Source: Rhodoferax sp.
GTDB taxonomy: Bacteria > Pseudomonadota > Gammaproteobacteria > Burkholderiales > Burkholderiaceae_C
Length of the DNA: 57,874 bases
Assembly: GCF_028714215.1 (NCBI RefSeq)
Contig: NZ_JAQTMS010000034.1
Coordinates: forward strand, 1 to 57,874
Direction of reading: 5' to 3'
Below are positions 31,503 to 40,191 of the stretch, piece by piece. Made by a program: the position numbers and the translations under genes. Numbering within the stretch: the first letter of the stretch is position 1; each line of letters begins with the position of its first letter. A model generated the notes under the pieces. It searched no databases, was not told the origin of the DNA, and was given only the letters and a program-made list of their open reading frames with translations.

Positions 31503-31642
31503 GATGTTTTCCTTTTGGTTTCGGTTGTCAAGCAAGGGATGATTTTTTTTCCTCATCCGCTGACTTGGACGGGTTTCCCGACCCAAGGGATACACCCGTC
31601 GCCCCGCCAACCTTGCTTTCCCCAGTCCGGCTGAGGCGGCAC

Positions 31643-32584
31643 TCAGCGCGGTTTGACCGCGCGAATGAAGCCGCTGACGAACTTGCCGTCGACTTGCTGC
31701 GCCAGTTGCTGCAGGTCGCTGCCCTGTCCGGTCAACCAGCCTTGCGCATCGTCGGCGCTGTAGACGCGGGTCACCTCGATGTCGGCTTGCTCGAAGCCGG
31801 CGCTGGCCAGTTTGGCCAGGTAGTCCTGGTCCGACAAGGCACCGGCCACGCAGCCGACCCATAACTCCATGCTTTTGCGGATCGCGGGCGGCATATCGCC
31901 GCGCACCACCACGTCGGAGACGGCAAAGCGGCCGCCCGGTTTGAGCACGCGAAACGCTTCCTGCAAAACCCGGTCCTTGTCGGCCGAGAGATTGATGACG
32001 CAGTTGGAGATGATGACGTCGACCGAGTTGTCGGGCAGCGGGATGTCCTCGATCTCGCCCTTCAGAAAGTGCACGTTGGTCAGGCCGCTCTTGCGCTTGT
32101 TCTCTTCCGCCAGGGCCAGCATCTGATCGGTCATGTCCAGGCCGAAAGCCCTGCCGCCGGGGCCTACGCGCTTGGCCGACAGCAGCACGTCGATGCCGCC
32201 GCCGGAGCCCAGGTCCAGCACCGTCTCGCCGGCCTTGAGTTCGGCCAGCGCGGTCGGGTTGCCGCAGCCCAGCGACGCCAGCAACGCCTTCTCGGGCACT
32301 TCGCCGGACTGCAAGGCGTCGTACAGGTTGGACGTGATCGGGTCGGTGCCAGCGCTGGCGTCGCCGCAGCAACTGCCCCGGCTGCCCTGCGCCACGCGCG
32401 TCGCCGCCTGGCCGTACTTCTGTTTCACAATCTCCTTGACACTGCCGGCAGACTCGCCCTCGCCCTTCGATGGCCTGGTGGCGGCTGCAGCGGCGGGCGC
32501 GCAGCAGGCGCTGGTTGCGCTTGCCGCGGGGGATTGCCTGGGGGCGCAGCAGCTGGAAAATTGTTCTGTGAGAGTGGATTTCAT
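31643..32584 (-). CDS. arsM: ArsM, arsenite S-adenosylmethionine methyltransferase
   Basis: This 313-residue cytoplasmic enzyme methylates As(III) to mono-, di- and trimethylated forms. The SAM-binding motif VLDLGSGGGIDVLLSA and the post-motif FGLDMTDQM are clear. Conserved cysteines appear in the places expected for arsenite binding: GSCCGD near residue 72, SNCVINL and VGCVAGAL. The N-terminus has extra cysteine pairs (SSCCAPR, SACCAP) and an Ala-rich linker. The gene is downstream of arsR on the same strand, 71 bases away, so it is probably under ArsR control. It complements arr by detoxifying the arsenite that arsenate respiration makes. Confidence 0.93.
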   Translation of the reverse strand: MKSTLTEQFSSCCAPRQSPAASATSACCAPAAAAATRPSKGEGESAGSVKEIVKQKYGQAATRVAQGSRGSCCGDASAGTDPITSNLYDALQSGEVPEKALLASLGCGNPTALAELKAGETVLDLGSGGGIDVLLSAKRVGPGGRAFGLDMTDQMLALAEENKRKSGLTNVHFLKGEIEDIPLPDNSVDVIISNCVINLSADKDRVLQEAFRVLKPGGRFAVSDVVVRGDMPPAIRKSMELWVGCVAGALSDQDYLAKLASAGFEQADIEVTRVYSADDAQGWLTGQGSDLQQLAQQVDGKFVSGFIRAVKPR

Positions 32585-32655
32585 AAACCTATGTCCTTAG
32601 TGATATGGTGTTTCCGGGTTAAAAAAATTTTCGATGCGTGAGGTTCTGGCAGCGC

Positions 32656-32976
32656 TCAGCGGGAGGTCTTGCGCGCGGGAGCGCGAAGCGCCACGCCCTG
32701 GCAGCAATTCAATTGAACAAACTGGATCATTTCATTGAGCGCCGGGTAATTCGCCTTGCAGCGAACCGCGCGCCCTTCTTTTTCCTGCGTCACCAGATCT
32801 GACTGCACCAGTTCGCGCAGGTGAAAAGCCAGGGTCGAGGCGGGACGCTCCAGCGCCGACTGCAACTCGCCTATGGTCAGCCCGGCGGGACCCGACTGCA
32901 CCAGCAGCTGAAACAGCTCCAGGCGGTTTTCATGGCCCAGGCTGGCCAGACGTTTGGCGACGGTTGAAATGCTCAT
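32656..32976 (-). CDS. arsR: ArsR-family arsenic-responsive repressor
   Basis: This 106-residue winged-helix repressor has its DNA-binding helices in LTIGELQSALERPASTLAFHLRELVQSDLV. Cysteines lie at the C-terminal side (VRCKANYPAL and LNCCQG), with no N-terminal CVC motif, so it resembles the group of ArsR proteins that bind As(III) through C-terminal cysteine pairs. It is probably autoregulated through the inverted repeat 5 bases upstream of its start, and controls arsM and the AhpD/sigma pair downstream. Length is typical. Confidence 0.92.
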   Translation of the reverse strand: MSISTVAKRLASLGHENRLELFQLLVQSGPAGLTIGELQSALERPASTLAFHLRELVQSDLVTQEKEGRAVRCKANYPALNEMIQFVQLNCCQGVALRAPARKTSR

Positions 32977-32981
32977 GGCGC

Positions 32982-33005
32982 AACTATATACCTACGTTTA
33001 TAGTT
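32982..33005 (-). promoter_or_regulatory. Candidate ArsR operator
   Basis: An inverted repeat has perfect 7-base arms, AACTATA and TATAGTT, around a 10-base spacer. It begins 5 bases upstream of the arsR start codon. The AT-rich dyad and position fit autorepression by ArsR, released by arsenite. Confidence 0.65.
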
Positions 33006-33100
33006 ATGTCAAATCCAGATTGCGTTCCCGCATCGGAGACGCTGGCTTGCGGGCCTTATTGGGGCTTTCATAAATCATGACGCCCACAAGGAGAGACACT

Positions 33101-33194
33101 GTCATGCCGGCCCCGGATCGAGTCCGGGATTTCAAGGCTGTCATCCCGGACTCGATCCGGGATCCATGGATTGCGGGTCAAGCCCGCAATGACA
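33101..33194. repeat. Dispersed REP-like palindromic repeat
   Basis: Two inverted units lie back to back: GTCATGCCGG...CCGGATCGAGTCCGGG, and GTCATCCCGGACTCGATCCGGG with a second stem around GCGGGTCAAGCCCGC ending in AATGACA. This GTCAT...ATGAC type of element is common in intergenic regions of betaproteobacteria; its accidental translation gives the familiar string VIAGLTRNPW. It probably acts as a transcription terminator or mRNA end stabiliser. The stop codon of the molybdopterin oxidoreductase (33178-33180) lies inside it. Confidence 0.8.
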
Positions 33195-35298
33195 GTGTTG
33201 CATCGGCTTTCACGGCCTCTTTCTCGACCTGCACCAGGCAATCGTAAAACGTAGGCGCCCGTCCCAGGTCGGTCAGGGCCTGGCTGGTCAACTGGTTCAC
33301 GTTGGTACCGGCTAGCCCCAGTTTGCGCCACCAGACGCCCAGGCCGTTGACCACGCCGACTCTGGCGCGGTTGGAGATTTTCAGCTTGCAGCGGTAGACG
33401 CCGCGCTGGTTGAAGACCCGCACCACGTCGCCGCTTTGCAGGCCGCGCGCGGCGGCGTCGGAGGCGTGCATTTCCAGCAGGGGTTCGCCTTCGATGTCGC
33501 GCAAGCTTTTTACATTGACAAAGGTCGAGTTCAAGAAGTTGCGCGCCGGCGGCGAGATCATGGCCAGCGGGTAAGCGCTGGATGAATTGAAGGCCTCGTA
33601 ATTGGGCACATGATCGGGCAGCCCGTCCAGACCTTGCGCCGCCAGTCGGGCGCTGAAGAATTCGCATTTACCGGAGGGCGTAGGGAACTTGCCATCGGCA
33701 AAAGGCGCGTCTTCGGTGCTCAAGGTAGCAAAACCCTTGGCCAGCAGTTGCTCAAAGTCGACGGCGTTGCCATAGGCCATGCGGCACAGTGTCATGTCGT
33801 CGTCGGCAAATGAGGGTTCGGTGTAGCCCATCTGCTGCGCCAGTTCGCGAAAGATCTGTGTGTTGGGTTTGGCCTCGCCCAGCGGCGCAACAGCCGGGCG
33901 GTTCAGCAGTACATCGGTGTGGCCATAACTTGAATGCACGTCCCAGTGTTCCAGTTGCGTGGTGGCGGGCAGGATGTAGTCGGCGTAGTCGGCAGTGTCG
34001 GTCTGGAAATGTTCCAGCACCACGGTAAAGAGGTCCTCACGCAGGAAGCCCTGCACCACCTTGCCCGACTCGGGCGCCACCGCCACCGGGTTGCTGTTGT
34101 AGACGATCAGCGCCTTGATCGCCGGGCCGAATGCCGCGCTGGCCGGAAGCAGCAGATCGTCGCCGATGGTGCTCATGTTGAGGGTGCGCGGCCTGCGGTC
34201 GGCCAGTAAATCGGGCCGCTGCAGCGCGTTGCGGTCGACCGGAAAAGTGCCCGAACTGGTCAGCAGCACACCGCCGGCGCGCTGCCGCCAGGCGCCTATG
34301 AGTGCGGGCAGGCAGGCAATCAGGCGCACCGCATTGCCGCCACCATGGACGCGCTGCATGCCGTAGTTGACGCGGATGGCGGCCGGCTCCCGGCTGGCGG
34401 CGCAAGCACCGTAGTCCTTGGCCAGGGCGCGGATCTGTTCGGGCGTGATGCCGCAGACCTGCGCGGAGCGTTCCGGCGGCCACTGCAAGGCGCGCTGGCG
34501 CAGCAAATCCCAGCCCAGCGTGTGTTGCGCCAGGTAGTCGTGGTCCAGCCAGTCATTGACGATCAGCTCATGCATCAGCGCCAGCGCCAGGGCGCCGTCG
34601 GTACCCGGCAGCAGCGCGATATGTTCATGGCATTTGTCGGCCGTTTCGCTCTTGCGCGGGTCTATGCAGACCAGTTTGGCGCCCTGGCGTTTGGCCTCCT
34701 GGGCGTAGCGCCAGAAGTGCAGGTTGCTGGCGATCGAGTTGCTGCCCCAGATCAGGATCAGCTTGGCCTCGGCAAAAAACTCCACCCGCATGCCCAGCTT
34801 GCCGCCCAGCGTCTGGACCAGTCCCTCGCAACCGGCCGAGGCGCAGATGGTGCGGTCCAGCAGGGAAGCGCCCAGCTTGTGGAAGAAGCGCATGGCCATG
34901 CTGTCGCCCTGCACCAGCCCCATGGTGCCGGCGTAGCTGTAGGGCAGTATGGCTTGCGCGGCGTCAGGCCCGGGTGCGGCAATGGCTTTGAGCCGGGTCG
35001 CGATGTCGCTCAGCGCGGCATCCCAACTGACGCGCTGGAACTGACCCGAACCCTTGGCGCCGATGCGTTTGAGCGGATGCAGGATGCGCTCCGGGTGGTA
35101 AGTGCGCTCCGGGTAGCGTGACACCTTGGTGCACAAGGCGCCGTCAGTGTGCGGATGGTCCGGATTGCCCTGCACCTTGATGGCGACGCCATGGGCCACG
35201 GTGGTCAGCAGCGAGCAGGTGTCCGGACAGTCGTGCGGGCAGGCGCCCAGTACCTGGGTGGCGGCGGCGTCAGCCACGGGAGGGGAGATTTGGTTCAT
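33178..35298 (-). CDS. Cytoplasmic molybdopterin-dependent oxidoreductase, substrate unknown
   Basis: This 706-residue DMSO-reductase-superfamily protein has an N-terminal [4Fe-4S] site (CPHDCPDTC plus the later CTKVSRYPERTYHPER) and a bis-MGD fold throughout (LILIWGSNSIASNLHFWRY, DTADYADYILPATTQLEHWDVHSSYGHT). There is no Tat signal, so it should be cytoplasmic, like formate dehydrogenase-like or related orphan members. I chose ATG 35298 (MNQISPPVAD); 35352 is a less likely upstream start. No Fe-S or membrane partner is adjacent. It may use the MobB activity supplied nearby, but an arsenic link is unproven. The last codons (about DATLSLRA) are encoded by the REP-like repeat. Confidence 0.85.
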   Translation of the reverse strand: MNQISPPVADAAATQVLGACPHDCPDTCSLLTTVAHGVAIKVQGNPDHPHTDGALCTKVSRYPERTYHPERILHPLKRIGAKGSGQFQRVSWDAALSDIATRLKAIAAPGPDAAQAILPYSYAGTMGLVQGDSMAMRFFHKLGASLLDRTICASAGCEGLVQTLGGKLGMRVEFFAEAKLILIWGSNSIASNLHFWRYAQEAKRQGAKLVCIDPRKSETADKCHEHIALLPGTDGALALALMHELIVNDWLDHDYLAQHTLGWDLLRQRALQWPPERSAQVCGITPEQIRALAKDYGACAASREPAAIRVNYGMQRVHGGGNAVRLIACLPALIGAWRQRAGGVLLTSSGTFPVDRNALQRPDLLADRRPRTLNMSTIGDDLLLPASAAFGPAIKALIVYNSNPVAVAPESGKVVQGFLREDLFTVVLEHFQTDTADYADYILPATTQLEHWDVHSSYGHTDVLLNRPAVAPLGEAKPNTQIFRELAQQMGYTEPSFADDDMTLCRMAYGNAVDFEQLLAKGFATLSTEDAPFADGKFPTPSGKCEFFSARLAAQGLDGLPDHVPNYEAFNSSSAYPLAMISPPARNFLNSTFVNVKSLRDIEGEPLLEMHASDAAARGLQSGDVVRVFNQRGVYRCKLKISNRARVGVVNGLGVWWRKLGLAGTNVNQLTSQALTDLGRAPTFYDCLVQVEKEAVKADATLSLRA

Positions 35299-35384
35299 GG
35301 GCAGGGGGTGAGTGTGTGCGTGTATTTTGGCCCACAAAGCGCATTTCTGCACTTGGCGATAGACTTGGAAGATTAGGAGTATTC

Positions 35385-36578
35385 ATGAAAATTATCGATT
35401 CCATCGTTACCCAGGCGGCCGGTATTGCCGCCATTCGCCGCGATATCCACGCCCACCCCGAGTTGTGTTTTGAAGAAGTTCGCACCGCCGACCTGGTGGC
35501 GCAAAAGCTGACCGAGTGGGGCATCCCGATTCACCGCGGCCTGGGCACCACCGGCGTCGTCGGTATCGTCAAGGGCGGCACCTCCACGCGCGCCATCGGC
35601 TTGCGCGCCGACATGGACGCGTTGCCGATGCAGGAGTTCAACACCTTTGGCCACGCCAGCCAGCAAGCCGGCAAGATGCACGCCTGCGGGCATGACGGGC
35701 ACACCGCCATGCTGCTGGCGGCGGCCCAGCATTTTGCCAAGAACCGTAATTTCGACGGCACCGTGTACCTGCTGTTTCAGCCGGCCGAGGAGGGCGGCGG
35801 CGGCGCCCGCGAGATGATCAAGGACGGTTTATTCGACCAGTTTCCGATGGATGCGGTGTTCGGCATGCACAACTGGCCCGGCTTTGAAGTGGGTAAATTC
35901 GCCGTCAGCCCGGGGCCCGTGATGGCCTCCAGCAACGAGTTCAAGATCACCATCCGAGGCAAGGGCGCCCATGCAGCGGCGCCGCACAACGGGCTCGACC
36001 CGGTGCCGGTGGCCTGCCAGTTGGTGCAGGCTTTTCAAACCATCATCAGCCGCAACAAGAAGCCGATCGATGCCGGAGTCGTTTCGGTCACCATGATCCA
36101 CGCCGGCGAGGCCACCAACGTGATCCCCGACAGCTGCGAGTTGCAGGGCACCGTGCGCACCTTCACGACCGAGGTGCTGGACCTGATAGAGCAGCGCATG
36201 AAGCGCATCACCGAGCACACCTGCGCCGCCTTCGACATGAAATGCGAGTTCGAGTTTGTGCGCAATTACCCGCCCACCACCAACAGCGCCGCGGAGTCGG
36301 AGTTTGCGCGCCGGGTGATGGTGAGCATCGTCGGCGCCGACAATGTGATGGTGCAGGAACCGACCATGGGCGCGGAAGATTTCTCCTACATGCTGGAAGC
36401 CAAACCGGGTTGCTATTGCTTCATCGCCAACGGCGACGGCGCGCACCGGGACATGGGGCATGGCGAGGGTCCCTGCATGCTGCACAACCCGAGCTATGAT
36501 TTCAACGATGACATGATTCCCCTGGGCGCCACCTACTGGGTGCGCCTGGCCGAGGAATGGTTCAAAACCGCAGCTTGA
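35385..36578 (+). CDS. M20-family amidohydrolase (hippurate hydrolase/aminoacylase type)
   Basis: This 397-residue zinc-dependent hydrolase has metal-site motifs LRADMDALPMQE, HACGHDGHTAMLLAAA, QPAEEGGGGAREM and GMHNWPG. The dimerisation domain lies in between and the final metal His is in the last quarter. It cleaves N-acyl or N-benzoyl amino acids or related amides; the exact substrate is not visible. I chose ATG 35385 (MKIIDSIV) with AGGAG upstream. The DUF2817 peptidase-like gene follows after 12 bases, so the two are probably co-transcribed for peptide or amide catabolism. Confidence 0.93.
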   Translation: MKIIDSIVTQAAGIAAIRRDIHAHPELCFEEVRTADLVAQKLTEWGIPIHRGLGTTGVVGIVKGGTSTRAIGLRADMDALPMQEFNTFGHASQQAGKMHACGHDGHTAMLLAAAQHFAKNRNFDGTVYLLFQPAEEGGGGAREMIKDGLFDQFPMDAVFGMHNWPGFEVGKFAVSPGPVMASSNEFKITIRGKGAHAAAPHNGLDPVPVACQLVQAFQTIISRNKKPIDAGVVSVTMIHAGEATNVIPDSCELQGTVRTFTTEVLDLIEQRMKRITEHTCAAFDMKCEFEFVRNYPPTTNSAAESEFARRVMVSIVGADNVMVQEPTMGAEDFSYMLEAKPGCYCFIANGDGAHRDMGHGEGPCMLHNPSYDFNDDMIPLGATYWVRLAEEWFKTAA

Positions 36579-36590
36579 CAGGAAGCCAAC

Positions 36591-37688
36591 ATGATGAACG
36601 TGGTCGAAGCGTTTTCCGCCAGCTACGCCCAGGCGCGCGCCAAGTTTCTGGCGGCCGCAGCCGGCGCTGGTTTGCCGGTGACTTCGCACGTTCATCCGCG
36701 CACCGGGCGCGACGGTGAGGTGCTGGCGATGGACGTGGTGCTGGACGGCGCACCGGATGCTGACAAACTGCTGATCGTCAGCAGCGCCTGCCATGGCGTC
36801 GAAGGCTACTGCGGCAGCGGCGTGCAGGTGTATGCGCTGCATGATCAGGAATGGCGGGCCAAGGCTCGCGCGCAAGGTGTGGCGGTGCTGTACGTGCATG
36901 CGCTCAACCCGTTCGGCTTTTCCCATGTGCGCCGCACCACCCACGAAAACGTCGATCTGAACCGCAATTTTCAGGACTTCAGCAAGCCTCTGCCGGTCAA
37001 CGCGGCGTATCGAACCATTCATCCCCTGTTGCTACCCCAGCACTGGCCACCGGATGCCGACAACGCCGCCGCCATTGCCGCCTTCATCCAGAAGCATGGC
37101 CCGGGCGCGTTCCAGTCAGCCGTGTCAGGCGGGCAGCACGAGTTTCCCGAGGGCCTGTTTTTTGGCGGCACCGAGCCGACCTGGAGCAACCGGACGATTC
37201 GCCAGGTGTTGCGCGATTCGGCCCAAATAGCGCGCAAGATCGCCTGGATCGATCTGCACACGGGCCTCGGGCCCAGCGGCGTCGGTGAGCGCATCTTTGC
37301 CTGCAAGGACGACCAGGCCGCGCTGGCGCGCGCCCGTCAATGGTGGGGCGGCAACGGCGCGACGCCGGTGACCTCCATTTATGACGGATCGTCGACCTCG
37401 GCGTTCCTGACCGGGCTGATGTGGATGTCCGTCTACCAGGAGTGCCCGCAGGCCGAGTACACGGGCCTGGCCATGGAGTACGGCACGCTGCCATTCCCGG
37501 AAGTGACGCAGGCGCTGCGCGCCGAGCACTGGCTCAACATTCACCCGGAAGCGTCGCCGGCGTTGGCCAAGCAGATCAAGCAGCAGATGATGGATGCCTT
37601 CTACACCGACACCGACGTCTGGAAAGACCGCATCGTCAGCCAGGCCCGGCAAGCCTTGTTGCAGGCGGTGGACGGGCTCGGCCGTTGA
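36591..37688 (+). CDS. DUF2817 putative zinc carboxypeptidase-like protein
   Basis: This 365-residue protein is of the DUF2817 family, which shares the M14 carboxypeptidase fold. Likely zinc ligands and catalytic residues are in SACHGVEGYCGSG (H-x2-E) near residue 66, DLHTGLGPSG near residue 220, and the glutamate in LAMEYGTLPF. It has no signal peptide, so it is cytoplasmic. Co-transcribed with the M20 hydrolase, it could trim peptides or amides imported by the cell. No biochemical role is established for the family that I can name. Confidence 0.87.
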   Translation: MMNVVEAFSASYAQARAKFLAAAAGAGLPVTSHVHPRTGRDGEVLAMDVVLDGAPDADKLLIVSSACHGVEGYCGSGVQVYALHDQEWRAKARAQGVAVLYVHALNPFGFSHVRRTTHENVDLNRNFQDFSKPLPVNAAYRTIHPLLLPQHWPPDADNAAAIAAFIQKHGPGAFQSAVSGGQHEFPEGLFFGGTEPTWSNRTIRQVLRDSAQIARKIAWIDLHTGLGPSGVGERIFACKDDQAALARARQWWGGNGATPVTSIYDGSSTSAFLTGLMWMSVYQECPQAEYTGLAMEYGTLPFPEVTQALRAEHWLNIHPEASPALAKQIKQQMMDAFYTDTDVWKDRIVSQARQALLQAVDGLGR

Positions 37689-37714
37689 ATCGAAACCGGA
37701 TCGAAGGCGACCCT

Positions 37715-39916
37715 TTAACCTGAAATCGAAAGGGGCAGGCATTCGAACTCCGGCCTTGGCATTGGCTTCCCGTAGAAATATCCCTGCGCGATCTCGCAAC
37801 CATGCGCGCGCAGGAAGGCCGCCTGTTTTTCTGTCTCCACCCCTTCGGCCACCACCTGGTATCCAAGGCAATGCGCGATGGTCAGGATCGCCTTCACCAG
37901 TTCGGCACTTTGGCTTGAGGTGGCGATGCCCCCGATGAATGATCGATCGATCTTCAAGGTATCGATTGGAAAACGGGACAGATAGCTCAACGCCGAATAA
38001 CCGGTGCCAAAATCGTCGATGGCAATCGAAATGCCCATCGACCTGAACGCCTTGAGCATTCCCAGCACTTCGCTGGCTTCATCCAGCAGCAGACTCTCGG
38101 TAATCTCCAGTTCGATCCACTCCGGATAACATCCCGTCGACTCCAGCACCTCGCGTACCAGCCCGACCAGATTGCCCGTCTGGAATTGACGGGCAGACAG
38201 GTTAATCGCCGTTTTGTGCAGTGGCTTGCCGATGCCGTTCCATGCAAAAGCCGCCTCACAAGCCTGACGCAACACCCATTCGCCGATCTCGACGATCAGG
38301 CCGCTGTCCTCGGCGATGCTGATGAATTTGTCCGGCGGCACCATGCCGCGCTGCGGATGCTTCCAGCGCAGCAGTGCCTCGGAACCGATGAGGACTCCGT
38401 CGCGAAGTCGCACCTTGGGCTGGTAATGCAGCGCCAGTTCCTTGCGGGCGAGGGCCTGGCGCAGGTCGGATTCCAGCATCAGGCGCTCGTTGGCGCTCTC
38501 GGTCAGCGCTCTGGAATAGAAGCGGAACCGGTTGCGACCGGATTGCTTGGCAAGATACATTGCCGAGTCGGCGAATTTCAGCAGGTCGTCGGCCTCAGTG
38601 CTATCGGACGGATACAGCGCGATGCCGATGCTGCACGAAACGAAGACCTGCTTGCCGTCCAGCAGGAAAGGCCGGCTGAGCGCATCAAGCATCTTGGTGG
38701 CGACCCGTCCCAAGTCGTCGCCGGAACGGAGCTCCGGCAACAGGATGGCAAATTCATCCCCGCCCAGCCGTGCCACCGTGTCATAGGCGCGAACGCAGGC
38801 GCCCAGCCGCGCAGCCGTTTCGCGGAGCAATTCATCGCCGGCCGGATGGCCCATCGTGTCGTTCACGGTTTTGAAATGATCCAGGTCGAGCATCATCACG
38901 CCGGCCAATTGCCCGTGCCGGGAAGCTTCGGTGATGGTCTGGCGCAGCCGGTCGCCGAATAGCGCGCGGTTCGGCAGCAAAGTCAGCGCATCGTAAAACG
39001 CCATTTGGTGTATCTTCACGCGGGAGGCGCTCAGTTCCGTGATGTCGCGCCCCACTGCCAGCACGGTCGCCACATCGCCGGTCGCGCCGAACTCCGGTGT
39101 CAGGCGAATCAGGCTGCAAACCTCCCAGCCCTGCCGGTCTGCCCATTTCAACTCGAATTCGGTCCCCTTCCCGCTGGCAAACACCTTGGCGAGAGCGGCT
39201 TCGTACCTCTGGGCATCGGCGTAGACCGGGCGTTCGGAGGGCGTCTTGCCCAGTAGGGCGTCGGCGCTGCCCTCGGCCTGCGCGGCGTAAGCGGGATTGA
39301 CATAGCGGCGGCGGCAATCACGTCCGTAACGTGCGATGGTGTCCGGCGAGTTTTCCGCCAGGCTGCGAAATTCGCGCTCGCGGGCCGCCAACTGGTCTTC
39401 CAGGCGTTTACGCTCGGTGATGTCGCGCACGAAAGCCACGTTCATCATCTGCCCTTGATATTCGAACAAAGATCCTTGCATCTCCACCGGGAACAGGCTG
39501 CCGTCGCGGCGCCGGTGGCGGGTGTTGATCGTCACGCTGCCCCGCGCCAGCAACTGCGCATGAATCTGCTGGGCATGTTCCCGTGTGACGTCGGGATCGA
39601 TATCAGGGGGCGTCATCGCCAGCAATTCTTCCCGCGAGTAATCCAGGGAACGGCAAGCTTCATCGTTGACATAGACAAAGCGCAGATCGGGACCGATCAG
39701 GTAGATCGCCTCGCGAGCTTTGTCGAGAATGAATTCCTTCAGATGGAGTTCCTGCTCTGGCGTGCCGCGACGCGACGCGCCCATTTCGTTGGACCTCCCG
39801 GCAACCGCATCCTGCTTCTCCCTCGCCGGTTGGGTTGGCGCAGTCGCGGATTCTTCCGGGTAACGCTCACTGAACATGGGATTCTCTTGTTGGTTCTTCG
39901 TTGATTTCACTGACAT
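37715..39916 (-). CDS. PAS-PAS-GGDEF-EAL cyclic-di-GMP protein
   Basis: This protein of about 733 residues has two PAS sensory domains (residues about 60-170 and 180-300), a diguanylate cyclase domain with GGDEF at about 385-389 and an inhibitory site RAYD five residues before it, and a phosphodiesterase domain starting with EALLRW at about 513. Both signature motifs are intact, so either activity is possible. There is no membrane segment. Start ATG 39916 (MSVKSTKN) is chosen over 39985 because GGAAG precedes it; 39877 is another option. It is a single-gene unit that converges on the DUF2817 gene. The signal sensed by the PAS domains is unknown. Confidence 0.92.
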   Translation of the reverse strand: MSVKSTKNQQENPMFSERYPEESATAPTQPAREKQDAVAGRSNEMGASRRGTPEQELHLKEFILDKAREAIYLIGPDLRFVYVNDEACRSLDYSREELLAMTPPDIDPDVTREHAQQIHAQLLARGSVTINTRHRRRDGSLFPVEMQGSLFEYQGQMMNVAFVRDITERKRLEDQLAAREREFRSLAENSPDTIARYGRDCRRRYVNPAYAAQAEGSADALLGKTPSERPVYADAQRYEAALAKVFASGKGTEFELKWADRQGWEVCSLIRLTPEFGATGDVATVLAVGRDITELSASRVKIHQMAFYDALTLLPNRALFGDRLRQTITEASRHGQLAGVMMLDLDHFKTVNDTMGHPAGDELLRETAARLGACVRAYDTVARLGGDEFAILLPELRSGDDLGRVATKMLDALSRPFLLDGKQVFVSCSIGIALYPSDSTEADDLLKFADSAMYLAKQSGRNRFRFYSRALTESANERLMLESDLRQALARKELALHYQPKVRLRDGVLIGSEALLRWKHPQRGMVPPDKFISIAEDSGLIVEIGEWVLRQACEAAFAWNGIGKPLHKTAINLSARQFQTGNLVGLVREVLESTGCYPEWIELEITESLLLDEASEVLGMLKAFRSMGISIAIDDFGTGYSALSYLSRFPIDTLKIDRSFIGGIATSSQSAELVKAILTIAHCLGYQVVAEGVETEKQAAFLRAHGCEIAQGYFYGKPMPRPEFECLPLSISG

Positions 39917-40191
39917 TTCTTCCGTACCCCCGGCCCCCTCTCCAGCTCGCCGCAATGAAACAGCCCCCCGCGGATGGTCCAGCATCGCGGCTCCAATGTT
40001 ATCCGAGGCCTTGCCGCGATCAGTCGCGGACGAGCGGCAAGGATCAGGTTCACTTTCCGGTTCCGTCGGTGCCGGGCCACAGCGTGACGGCCAGAGAGAT
40101 TTTTATTCGCACCCGATGCCTGATGCAGGACAATATCCGCCCCGCAGTGTCACGCTGTAATCAAGCCCTCAGCCTTGCCGGAGACAGCCTC

